A stretch of 64,000 nucleotides of DNA from Entoloma clypeatum. Its lineage: Eukaryota > Basidiomycota > Agaricomycetes > Agaricales > Entolomataceae. The notes under the pieces are model-generated. The model was not told where the DNA came from and did no database searches. It saw only the letters and a program-made list of their open reading frames with translations. The stretch lies in NCBI GenBank assembly GCA_963565915.1, contig OY751491.1:4154001-4218000 (forward strand), read 5' to 3'. Below are positions 18,401-27,405 of this stretch, in pieces; positions within the stretch are counted from its first letter, which is position 1; each line of letters begins with the position of its first letter. The position numbers and the translations under genes are program-made.

Positions 18401-19067
18401 CCAGTACAATGACAAAGAGCACCAGGCAACGAAGCACACCCCCTTCTACCTCAACTACGGTTTACATCCGTGGAAGGGAGAACTTGTGTTAGAGGATACC
18501 AATCCGGCTGCCAACGACTTCTTGAAAAAACTCAAACAGGCACGGGAAGAAGCCAATGCTGCGCTGAAACAAGCACAGGATCAGATGAAGAAGACAGTTG
18601 ACACACGGCGAAGTCCGTCTCGGGACTACCGCATCGGAGACAAGGTGTGGCTGGAAGGAACTAACATCAGGACCGATCGACCCTCAAAGAAACTTGATGC
18701 ACTCCGACATGGACCATTCAAAGTTCTAGAGAAGAAAGGGGCTAGCGCGTACCTTCTTGATCTTCCGAAGACTTGGAAGATGATTCACCCTGTGTTCAAC
18801 GAGACCCTGTTGTCACCATATGAAACGCCGAAGTACGCCATCCAGAAAAGGAAACCAGCCCCTGATCCGATCATCGTCGAAGGACGAGAAGAGTACCATG
18901 TGTCTACGATCCTGGACTCTCGAAAGTTCCGCGGAAAGATCCAGTACCTTGTCCAGTGGGAAGGATATGGCCCAGAAGAGAACACATGGGAACCGCGAGC
19001 TAATGTTCAGAACGCTCAAGATTTGATCCGTGATTTCCATCGGCAGAACCCGTCGCGTCCACGATAA
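15390..19067 (+). CDS. Gypsy 1 Pol: protease, RT, RNase H, integrase, chromodomain
   Basis: Open from 15390, with no ATG before the protease (first in-frame ATG near 15798), so it should be made as a Gag-Pol frameshift product. Numbered from 15459: protease EVDSGCERTC (~57), RT LVQDYRTVN and catalytic YMDD (~403), RNase H ETDASGYAIG (~550), integrase zinc finger HDAPVAGH...CDTC (~785-825), core Asp in GIDVVGP, Asp in SDRGPQF and Glu in QAERS with 35 residues between the last two, and C-terminal chromodomain [17 protein letters not shown]. All catalytic residues are present. Confidence 0.93.
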   Translation, partial: EGFSRRVRLNDAKSRPLSIKRTRLPGAVTDNITYVIPAKRAVASTKIVKGDRPPKRREIKLQAQIKTRRGPKAIRPEVDSGCERTCIHPRIVREQNLPTRGIKPISILNADGSPNRQQKAEKLAEVKLDLGTHQETMEAMVLDIGRTDMLLGHDWLVHHNPTINWTTGAVTFNRCPSTCQTKHSDFRVNLNGRKHRVRMVEIRDKDAPKKSDQKWKPGDPILEAVTPTPPPTTKRPSYVERFAHLFEKENFDKIPKEREWDHGIELTPDAPKELGGNTYPMTQKEQEELDEFIDEGLTTGKIRPSKSPYASPCFFINKKDGSKRLVQDYRTVNKFTVKDKFPLPRINDLLDVLKDAVYFNKMDIMWGYNNVRIKKGDEWKAAFLTSRGLFEPLVMFFGLCNSPGTFSRMMASLFRDQIRRRICVIYMDDIVVIGKTKEELARNTEEILQILSDNDLFLKEKKCLWEVTKCPILGYVVGEGRVEMETEKVDTIRNWRVPTSKKEVQRFLGFANFYRRFIEGYSNIAKPLTTLTGNTAFTWGPAAQEAFEGLIREITTAPVLALPKPDGQFRVETDASGYAIGAVLSQKQDDKWHPIAFLSRTMSAAEQNYEIYDKELLAVMEALKDWRHYLLEAKERFEILTDHKNLEYFRRPQDLNQRQRRWKMKLQDYDFELRHVPGKTNAKADILSRLPWYETELEPQDSDQMLKEGLFLKRLESEDVIQMEMFTEEQFFEGGETSDSIKIGNITTIENPWIARIKASNRMETEVAQGLKKNPHWYQQENGITYAGERVYVPPDPQLRQELMFEAHDAPVAGHPGQYRTHELLTRTYWWPTILHDVKKYVKGCDTCQRNKISRQRRHAPLHPNAAPSQPWEDIGIDVVGPIPESDGKNAILVITDRHSKMLHLIPTTVELSAEGLAKIYRDQIWKLHGIPKKIISDRGPQFAAKFMEILCRMLGIKRNLSTAYHPQTDGQAERSHQETEAFLRNFVNHLQDDWAEWIAIAEFQYNDKEHQATKHTPFYLNYGLHPWKGELVLEDTNPAANDFLKKLKQAREEANAALKQAQDQMKKTVDTRRSPSRDYRIGDKVWLEGTNIRTDRPSKKLDALRHGPFKVLEKKGASAYLLDLPKTWKMIHPVFNETLLSPYETPKYAIQKRKPAPDPIIVEGREEYHVSTILDSRKFRGKIQYLVQWEGYGPEENTWEPRANVQNAQDLIRDFHRQNPSRPR

Positions 19068-19191
19068 AAGACACCCGTTGAAATCAGCAAACAGCATCGA
19101 CCTTCATCAGTCAAAACCCACCGAGTTCCCCGCTCCGTCTCCAAACATAGCTACTCCATTCTTCCTCTATCTCTCCAACATCCTCCACACC

Positions 19192-19560
19192 ATGTCCAAC
19201 ATCACCGCCGCCTCCACCGATGCTTCCGATATCAACCCCACCATCACCACCCTCATCGGCGAAGCACTCTCCATGCGCGACCAGATCCATGCGCTCGAAA
19301 CCTCCGTTGCCGACATCCTCCACCGGCAGATGCACATCCGCCTTCATACCCTCTCCGATTTGCCAACCGCCCCCACCGCTGAGGAAAAACTCATCCTCAA
19401 AAACTATACCAACACCCTTGCTGTCGAGAATCGACGCCTTCGCCTCGCCGTTCGAGGTTTGGAGTTTGCCACGGCGGTAAACGACGAACTGATAAAGGAT
19501 TGGGGTAACCGAGTTGACCCTGCCTGGGCCGATCCAAATGGCAACGATGGATGGGAGTAG
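19192..19560 (+). CDS. Gypsy 1 ORF3, conserved accessory protein of unknown function
   Basis: 122 residues from ATG in CACCATGTCC, 124 bases after pol and in a different frame. The protein is soluble-looking and helical, with two probable coiled-coil stretches (ALSMRDQIHALETSVADIL; EEKLILKNYTNTLAVENRRL) and an Asp/Asn/Trp-rich tail. I do not recognise a family. The gypsy 2 copy (31157-31173 plus 43217-43568) differs at about ten synonymous sites and one replacement (Ser to Pro), while the spacers before the two copies differ in length and sequence. A pyrimidine-rich stretch precedes the ATG. It could act as an extra Gag-like or regulatory factor. Confidence 0.75.
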   Translation: MSNITAASTDASDINPTITTLIGEALSMRDQIHALETSVADILHRQMHIRLHTLSDLPTAPTAEEKLILKNYTNTLAVENRRLRLAVRGLEFATAVNDELIKDWGNRVDPAWADPNGNDGWE

Positions 19561-19584
19561 GTAGTCTGTGAGGACACAGACCTT

Positions 19585-19595
19585 GAGGAGGGGAA
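19585..19595 (+). other. Polypurine tract of gypsy 1
   Basis: GAGGAGGGGAA two bases before the 3' LTR; identical in gypsy 2 at 43593-43603. Confidence 0.75.
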
Positions 19596-19597
19596 CA

Positions 19598-19964
19598 TGT
19601 TACGGACTAACGACTACGGACGTATACGCTTACTTTTCATTTTTACTCATCGGCCCCCGCTTACACATATCGTATTATACTTTATTCCCTTTAGTATACT
19701 TCGCTCCCGCGCTGACTCGCTTTCCGCAGCCGGCTGACTCATTCCGCAGTCATCTTACTCAGACGCACTGCCTTCCGCAGTTATCTTACTCAGATACACT
19801 GCCTTACGCAGTACTGACTCATATGCTATCGCCTATAGTCAGTACCTATATAAACCCTTTGTACTATAGCTAGATTCCTTAGATTTAGCAATCACATTGC
19901 TCTTCGCCTTTCCATCTTCCTGCATACTCTGCCCGAACCTTGGAACGGTTTGTTACGCATAACA
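19598..19964 (+). repeat. Gypsy 1 3' LTR
   Basis: 367 bp, no difference seen from the 5' LTR; followed by ATAGG. Confidence 0.92.
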
Positions 19965-19969
19965 ATAGG

Positions 19970-20705
19970 AGTGTGCAGTCCCGAGTGCGGAGATATCGGA
20001 GTGCGTCGGGATGAAGTGTCCCCGCTTCCCTACTGAGTCCACTATGACCATGATAGCGTCGTAGCCATGGGCTTGTGGTAGTTCAGTAATGAAGTCAACA
20101 CTGGTTACTTGCCATCGCTCCGTGGGGACTGGTAGCGGATTGAGCTCTCTGGAGGGCGGAGTGTGTCGGACCTTGGTGCGGAGGCATGGGTTGCATGTCT
20201 TGCAATATTGACCTATTAAACGAGACATGTGTGGCCACCAGTAATTGCGTGACACCAGTTCCAAGGTTTTCCATCGTCCAGGATGTCCAGCCACTGGAGT
20301 GTCGTGGTGTTGTGTGAGGATCCGATGATGCAGTTGGGGATTGTTAGGAACATAGATATAATCCCTGAAGTAGAGCAAACCTTCCACTTGCCTCCACTCC
20401 GCACTGCGGATGGACCCCGCTCCGACAGTCGGAAGGGATTTGACAACCTCCGCCACACTATCTTCCAGTAACCCCTCTTGGATTCCCTGTTGGACCTGGC
20501 GGAGGACGTCGCATTCTTCCCCTTGAACAGTTACCCCCCGCATTGCTCGCACTGCAAACAATTCTGGTCGAAGAAGGATGATGTTTTCGTTGTCCCGCGA
20601 TCCGTCTCTGTGGTCCGCTCATCGGGACAAAGTGTCGGACTTGCCCATTGACTTGCCAGGTCGATGGTGCATTTTAAAATCGAAACGAGCGAGGTATAAG
20701 GACCA
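19970..20705 (-). pseudogene. Chromovirus D pol middle part: RNase H end and integrase N-terminus
   Basis: Minus strand from 20705: WSLYLARFDFKMHHRPGKS ends RNase H. After a stop (CGA to TGA type) near 20630, the integrase zinc finger follows (HHDTPVAGHPGRW...CKTCNPC), then the first catalytic Asp in SVDFITELPQ and the end AHSY at 19970. Gypsy 1 separates it from 12430-13389; transposon M separates it from the RT at 44661. Confidence 0.8.
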
Positions 20706-20712
20706 TCTAGCT

Positions 20713-21090
20713 CAGGTAGTCAACCTACACTGTATTGTAATTTATGGTCCAGCGAAGGCATACAATGTATGGTTATGGAAGCAGCGAATTCACTACAACA
20801 CCAGCAAATTTACCATGGCGAACGGCAAAATAATAATGTCACCGGTGAAGGAAAAATGTTGCCAGCGACAACATACAACAGATCGGCAAATAATTCACTG
20901 GCAAAAGACACCACGGCGAAAAACCGGCGACAAACCAGGGACACGGCGACAGGCCATCAGTGAATTGATGACCCATCAGCAGAAGTGAGCCTTGAGTGTC
21001 AGCAACACTCCATATACAAAGAACAATGCTAAGACAGATCTGCGAATAAACAGACACCATGGCGAAAAACCGGCGAATGTTGGATGATGT
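20713..21090. repeat. Left inverted-repeat end of M
   Basis: Starts CAGGTAGTCAACC. Contains about ten GGCGA/AGCGA/GGCAA words in one orientation (for example ACACCACGGCGAAAAACC). It pairs with 44321-44653. Confidence 0.65.
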
Positions 21091-21096
21091 GCAACC

Positions 21097-21445
21097 TAAT
21101 GAAGTAACCGACATAGGCAGCCCAAAGGGCGCTCAAGATGTAACGGTACGAAGGCATGAAGGAAGCTCAACTAACCTGGTTAAGAGTAACTAGAGAAATT
21201 CTAGAAGCTGTACTAGCTTGTTAGTTAACTCAAAGAACTGGGGTGTTCAAGAAGTTAGGATTCACTGTACTAAATACATGGGTATTTATACTAATCCAAT
21301 ATGCGCACGGACCATTGTACAAACAATACATAAACAAGTCATGCGTCCGTGGTTATACCATAAACTCACATATATGGTAATAGTGACTTATAGTCACTTT
21401 CTGTGTCAAGCACATAGTGCAACATATCTGGCAATATGTTCAACA
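21097..21445 (-). repeat. Solo LTR of a copia A relative
   Basis: About 349 bp matching the copia A LTR on the minus strand from TAATG (LTR end) to GTTCAACA (LTR start), with many substitutions. It keeps the inverted hairpin GCAGCCCAAAGGGCGC (about 21119-21134), the TATA region and the palindrome GTGACTTATAGTCAC (21383-21397). No 5-bp duplication is visible, so the insertion is old or its ends are altered. Confidence 0.75.
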
Positions 21446-21814
21446 AATTATAGTTTAAGCATTCCAACATATCCATGTTATATATATTACTATAATACAA
21501 GCACATGTAGAGGATATCTCAGGAAAGAGGGATGATATAACACTAAAGAAATTTGAGATTGGTAAAATTGCAGCAAATTTCACTGAAAGATGTCGGAATT
21601 CCATAGTAAATAATATCTGCAGGTCCTTGAAGTATTATTTTTAATGCACACTCATATGCGATTCGAATGACCCCTACCTCACGCCAAACAGCGCAGGTGT
21701 TCCTTCACTGTAAACAAAGAAAGGTGGAATTGTCACACTGAGTGATGGTGTCACACTACCTGGTGGATGACTGTATGACAGAACACTTCAATTTTCGACA
21801 TACTACTACTTGTC
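21446..21814. other. M interior, nothing recognised
   Basis: AT-rich sequence between the solo LTR and LINE 2; no coding or repeat signal seen. Confidence 0.4.
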
Positions 21815-23660
21815 TTTTTTTTTTTTTTTTTTTGGGTCAACAATTTATATAGCGGTATACTAGGGGTACAGTCCGCTTGACATAGAGTAAACTACATCGG
21901 TCCGAGGACCTACATACGCAAGAAGAACAAGCGGCGCAAAGCTCCGTCGAGTTGATAAGTCCTCGCGCCAGGACGGGGGAGTCTGTAATAAACAAACATG
22001 TTAGTATGCACACCCGAATATTCGGCCGCGCGATACAAGAGCACTCCAACCTTGTGAGGTTGGCCGTTAGCGGCGCTGGTGGGTGTCTGCGCCCTACCCA
22101 CCAAAGAAGCGCCTGTGCGGTTCTTATCCTTCAATCGTGTTCGCTTGCCAGAGGGGGCTGCACCCCTTTGAACCCAGCGCGCTACCACGCGATTACCGCC
22201 AACGGTTGTGCTGGGCATTGGACGATCCCTGAAGGCAAACGCCCCTGGGTTATCCATGATGAATTTCCCGAAGTTGTCCCAGGTGGGAGTGTTCCTCGAG
22301 AAGATGGGCATGTCTGGGGGCCTAGTGGGGTGGTGCAGACATTTGTATAGTACGTGGGCGAAGTCCTCAACGGACCCTGTTCCACAGTTGCATTGTTTGG
22401 TCTTGTTGCCAATATTGAACCTATGTCGATAGTGGCCAATTGGGGCATGACTGGTGAGGCCGCGAACCATTTGAGCCGTGAGGGATTGGGAGTGACCCAC
22501 ATCCTTAAGCCATGTACCGCCCTTGAGGTGGGACGGTTTCATTCTTTTGGCCCGAGCGTGGTCTTGGCGTCTAACGCACAACCTCGGGAATCGGTAGTGA
22601 CGGCCAACATACTTGGGGGACTGGTACAGGTTGTTCCAGTCGCCTAGCATATCGTCTGTGAATTGTTTCGTGTTGAAGTCGAGGGATCTGGAGGCCGATT
22701 CACCACACTCGATGTGAATCGAGGAGGCAAAGTCGTGCACTGCACGGTGGGGTTCGAAGCCATGGTCCGAGCAATCAGGGACATGGTGGAAGAAGACCTT
22801 GGATTTCAGGCCTGGTTCCTCAAACCAAGGGACCAGGTTACTGATGATAGCGAGCGCAGTTGCCTGCGAGGAGTGGAGGTCCGGGTCTGTGGCCCGCCGA
22901 ATGGCATTAACAGAGTCGGTGAAGATGTGGATTTCTTCCAGTTGGGATAGTCCCCCTAGCAGAGTGACCAGGTTGGAAAACCCGTGTCCTATTGCTAGAG
23001 TTTCAGTGTCGTCAGAGACTGCGAGTCCACCAGCCGCCCAGTCTTTATTGATGGAGTACCCCATGTGCCAGGTTTCCCAAGCTGCAACAGCTTGATGGCC
23101 CGAGACGAGGGAGGGAACAGCCGCGTCGGTGACAATGACAGCGGATTTGTTAGAGCAGATGTTGGCATCAAACACCTTGTTAAGGGTGATGAGGCGCAGC
23201 TTCCTGGCTTCGGCTCGCTCCTTAGCGGTTTATATCGTGGATGATACGGTTGGGGAAGCGGTCTAGGACGCGTTTCCCTGGCTCGTTGTAGTTGTTGAAG
23301 GGTGATAGGGGGACAGTCATGTTTGCACAGTATGCCCAGATATCAATGAGGGGGGATTTGAGGTTGTACATAAATTCTGGGGAGTACCATGGTCGCTTTG
23401 AGGGGTCTTCCTCATCGCAGACCATGACAGTCATGTGTCGTGGTGCAAGGGAGTGCATACGGACACGGTTTCTGCAGGAGAGCTTCTTCAGGTGCAGATG
23501 CACCGGGGGCAGGCCGGCAAGGGATTCGACCGCCCCTGTGGGGGTGGTACGGAAGGCGCCCAGGATCCATAGGGCAGCACGCCTCTGGACTCTGGAGATA
23601 GACTTGATGACGCCCTTATTACGGGCGCCGTCGAAGTTCCATAGATTGGCACCACACATC
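21815..23660 (-). mobile_element. LINE 2, 5'-truncated Tad1-like element
   Basis: The T-run at 21815-21833 is the minus-strand poly(A) tail. The 3' untranslated end shares GTCAACAATTTATATA with LINE 1. Coding sequence covers only the region after reverse transcriptase and RNase H, so the copy is 5'-truncated, as is usual for LINEs. No clear target duplication was found; the left end coincides with the start of an inverted-repeat arm (23661). Confidence 0.75.
21910..23659 (-). pseudogene. LINE 2 ORF2 C-terminal part with RNase H
   Basis: From 23659 the peptide NLWNFDGARNKGVIKSISRVQ and AALWILGAFRTTPTGAVE is the LINE segment after the RT domain. A frame change near 23200 leads to 21910-23175, which has RNase H landmarks (VIVTDAAVP, ETLAIGHGFSNL, HIFTDSVNAIRRA) and a C-terminal cysteine motif CNCGTGSVEDFAHVLYKC. 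The RT catalytic part is missing by truncation. Confidence 0.75.
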
Positions 23661-23871
23661 CATCAAACATGTCAAATACATGTAAACAAATCTCCAAAAA
23701 TATCGCACATCCTCCTCATTATCTCTACACAGGAACAAGTAATGTTTGCTACTATATCAGATGAGTAGGGGAGCATGTTGTATCATCAAGTATGTATTTA
23801 TTTTAAGAAAATTAGCCACAGATTCAAAGTTATAGAGGTCCTATGGTCTGAACCAAATAATAGAAAACAAT
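23661..23871. repeat. Inverted repeat inside M, left arm
   Basis: About 210 bases that recur as reverse complement at 25174-25385 with roughly 90 percent identity (for example ATATCGCACATCCTCCTCAT; GGGGAGCATGTTGTATCATC). Confidence 0.75.
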
Positions 23872-25173
23872 GCTAATGACAGATCAGCGAATAATTCACT
23901 GGCGAAAGACACCACAGCAAAAAACTAGCTGTGGTGACAATGTTCTTTTGCTGGTCAACGAGTCACCATCTCAACAGTTATCTAGGGCATGTGTGCAGTG
24001 CTAGCAAAGCTGTAGACACAGTTGAAAGTGAAGCTTACCAGTATATTTGTTCTAATACACCATAGAAAGTCTCTCCACACCACAGAACCATCTGGAGGTT
24101 CATTTCAGATTATGTGAGGATATGAATAAAGATATGCGGATACCATGTAGAGGTAGAACATGGTGAAAAAAGCTGAAATGTATGTCCTCATCTTTGGCAC
24201 AGATCATCATTTTATGCCTGCGGTGCAATCTGGGCACCTGTGTATGGCTATTCTCTAGTGTGAGTAGGTCTCAACACATCAATAGTAAATGGTGTGATGT
24301 ATAGATAGGTGTTAAAAAGTATCAGACAACTTGCACATCAAAAATGTCTATGTATTCATCATCTGGCATTATTATTGTATGGTCAATAAATCTATAGATG
24401 GTTGTATAGGGTGTATCAGATGTACATCTACTCAACACAAAAAGTTCCAAGAGAATCCATGCCATGTGGAAGACTGGAGATAAGACTTTGTCCAAAATAT
24501 ATCTCAGAATCCCATGTGCATAACAATGACAGTGTTGGGAACGAAATCATGTTTTCTACATTTTCCACTTGATGGGCCACAAATATGCTTGTTAACTAAT
24601 GGATAGATGCCTATGAACTCATGAAAAGTATATATACAGTTGGATACTCAAGCTATGTATGATAGAGAATCTGTATTCTGAAATGAGAGATCAAAACACA
24701 GGCAAAATCGTGATGCAACAGTGCATCATGGGTTACTCCAAACACCAAAACCAATGTTTTCCTCCTTTCCCCTTTCCAGAACCACTTTAGTCTACATGTA
24801 CTGTTTGTATACCATTGAAACATTGTATGTAAACCTCCTCAGACCATTCAACTAAAGTTCAAGGACTTGATAAGGTGAATATGAGCAAAATAGGTCGAAA
24901 ATTTGGCCAAAATCTTTTATTTCACCTTTGGATTCTCCACATTCAGGGGATCTCAGAACACCGTCATTTTTCAAATTTGGTTCATTCCTTAGTGAGATAT
25001 GACACTTTTCCTCAAATCTGCACATTTGATTATTTCTATGATATCTGGACTTCTAAAAATTATACAAAGTGTGTCACAAGGTGAATACATATGCAGTCAT
25101 GAGTCCTATTGCTTCAAACTATTATTAAATCATGAGGAAGGCACCGTGCATGCCTGCGCGATGTCTTTGGTGC
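23872..25173. other. Central loop of the inner inverted repeat
   Basis: About 1.3 kb, AT-rich, with only short frames. The first 70 bases repeat an M terminal unit (AACAATGCTAATGACAGATC...ACTGGCGAAAGACACCAC). Nothing else is recognised. Confidence 0.4.
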
Positions 25174-25385
25174 ATTGTTTACTATTATTTGGTTCAGACC
25201 ATGGGACCTCTATAACTTGGAATCCGTGGCGAAATTTGATAAAATAAATATATACTTGATGATACAACATGCTCCCCTACCTAACTGATATAGTAGAAAA
25301 GTTTACTTGTTCCTGTGTAGAGATAATGAGGAGGATGTGCGATATTTTTGGAGATTTGTTTACATGTATTTGACATGTGTGATGC
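25174..25385. repeat. Inverted repeat inside M, right arm
   Basis: Reverse complement of 23661-23871. The pair may be the ends of a further nested element or a fold-back part of M. Confidence 0.75.
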
Positions 25386-25482
25386 GTGTGTGTCGTGCAT
25401 CATGCAACATTGAACCCACACATCCACCCATTACTGACTGTGCAATGAGGAGCACACATGCTGAAAAGCTCAGAATATATAC

Positions 25483-25842
25483 TGTTACGGACTAACGACT
25501 ACGGACGTATACGCTTACTTTTTCACTTTTACTCATCGGCCCCCGCTTACACATATCGTATTATACTTTATTTCCTTTAGTATACTTCGCTCCCGCGCTG
25601 ACTCGCTTTCCGCAGCTGTCTGACTCATTCCGCAGTCAGCTTACTCATTAGTGCATAGCCTTCCGCAGTCGCCTTACTCATGCGCACTGCCTTCCGCAGT
25701 TACTGACTCATTCGCTACCGCTCATAGTCAGTAGTATATAAACCTCATGTACCATAGCTACATTCCTTAGATTTAGCAATCACATTGCTCTTTGCCTTTC
25801 CATACTCTGCCCAAACCTTGGAACGGTTTGTTACGCATAACA
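25483..25842 (+). repeat. Gypsy 2 5' LTR
   Basis: 360 bp; lacks ten bases (TCTTCCTGCA type) present near the end of the 3' LTR. Predicted RNA start AGATTTAGCAA at 25769-25779, complementary to TTGCTAAATCT at 25845-25855. Confidence 0.88.
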
Positions 25843-26181
25843 AGTTGCTAAATCTCGTTAGGTTTGCCCAGAGCTAAGTCCTCGAGACAGTATCGATTTT
25901 ACACTCATCCAGCAGTACATCGAATCGGAGATCCGTCGCATCCTACAGCAGGTGCTTGACAAAGAACTAGACAACGACGAGCATCGCCCCCACGGCGAGA
26001 TAGCAGAGAGCATCCATCTTGCTCGGCAACACCAGATCACGCGTTACAACGCCCGACAGAACGAACTCGAAAGCTTTCGCGTTCAAGAAGGACCTCAGAC
26101 AGGTCGGATCACAGAGATCAGAGAGTTTATCGGTGTCCAGACAACCGTTATCAGAAGATTGATTAGGACGCTCACATCGAG

Positions 26182-27405
26182 ATGTCCCAGAGCCGCATCA
26201 CCACGTCTTACTCGAAGCAGCAGATCTACGCCCACTTCACCACCGACGAGCAACAGACCGAGTACAACCGTTGGGCACGAAACGAGAGACTTGACCCCTT
26301 CTCGCGACCAACAGACGCGCAGGAACAGAGATTCCTTAGAGATCTACAGAGGAAATACCCCGAACGTTTTGCCACCGATTCCGCCGACGAGTCCCCTGAC
26401 GAATTTACTTTTGACTCCGCGCAGTCAGATACCGAACAGACGCCTAGAACAGGGACTGATTTTCAACCCCTACCTATATCCCGAACCCCATCTTCATCCC
26501 AACAATCCAACACCTCTCCTACTCCGCAGGTTCTAGACATGGCAGAAGCACCGACAGTACAAACAATGGATACATCCAAGATCATCAAAGATCCTGGGAT
26601 GTTCAAAGACAGACACACCTTCGACGAGTGGTGGAAAGCCACCAAATTATACATCAGGTTCCAGAAGGGCCTGTCCGATGATCAGAAGATTCTTGCGGTG
26701 TTATCCCGCATGATGGAAGGGTCCGGTAAACACTGGGCCAGCAACAAGTTAGACGACCTTGCAACCGATGGCGAGAACATCACCTGGTTAGGGTTCTCAG
26801 ACGACATCGCTACGTGATTCTCTATTGCCAACAAGTCGGCAGCGGCCAAGGCGAGACTCGAAGTCCTGAAACAGGAGAAACGCACCATCGACGAATTCTT
26901 GGACGAATTCGAAGAGCTCTTGAAGCTGTCAAACCTTGGCAAAGAAACTGGGAAATACATCCTGGAAAAGAACGTCAACCGCAGAATTTCTGAACAAGTG
27001 GCTAGCGATGGCAAGACGTACACTGATTACGCAAAGGAGATCCGAAACAAGGGACGACAGATGGAGGGACATGCATTAGTCATCCAAGGGGGTGGCGACA
27101 CACGCACCGGATCAGGCACCACTTATGGTGGTCAAGGCAAAGCCATGGAGATCGACAAAGCAGGAGTAGCCCGTTGCTACAACTGTCAGCGCTTTGGTCA
27201 CCTTGCCAAAGACTGCAAAGCCCCAAAGAAGAAAGATGGTCGTAAGTGTTTCAACTGCGACCAAGAAGGACATATCGCGCGCAACTGCCGCAAGCCGAAG
27301 AAGAACTCTGGAAAGATTAGGAGGGTGTCTGATGGAGATACCGATGATGATGAAACCATCACCATAGAGACCGATGAGAAGGATTTTCCCGAAGGGCCCG
27401 ATTAA
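26182..27405 (+). pseudogene. Gypsy 2 Gag, one nonsense codon
   Basis: Starts MSQSRITTSYSKQQIY and is collinear with gypsy 1 Gag. TGA at 26815-26817 replaces CGA of gypsy 1 (a C to T change in CG). After the stop the same frame continues through both CCHC knuckles (CYNCQRFGHLAKDC, CFNCDQEGHIARNC) to TAA at 27403. Confidence 0.88.

Larger units (their letters stand above)
13390..19964 (+). mobile_element. Gypsy 1: intact chromovirus with a third ORF
   Basis: 6575 bp. LTRs 13390-13756 and 19598-19964 are both 367 bp and identical by eye. The 5-bp duplication is ATAGG. Interior order: self-priming site, ATG-free leader, Gag with two zinc knuckles, Pol (protease, RT, RNase H, integrase, chromodomain), ORF3, polypurine tract. 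No stop or frameshift disrupts Gag, Pol or ORF3. Identical LTRs point to a recent insertion. Confidence 0.93.

Noticed and set aside
21815..23660. Target-site duplication for LINE 2
   Set aside because: Compared ACTACTTGTC at the left with sequence after 23655 and found no convincing repeat.
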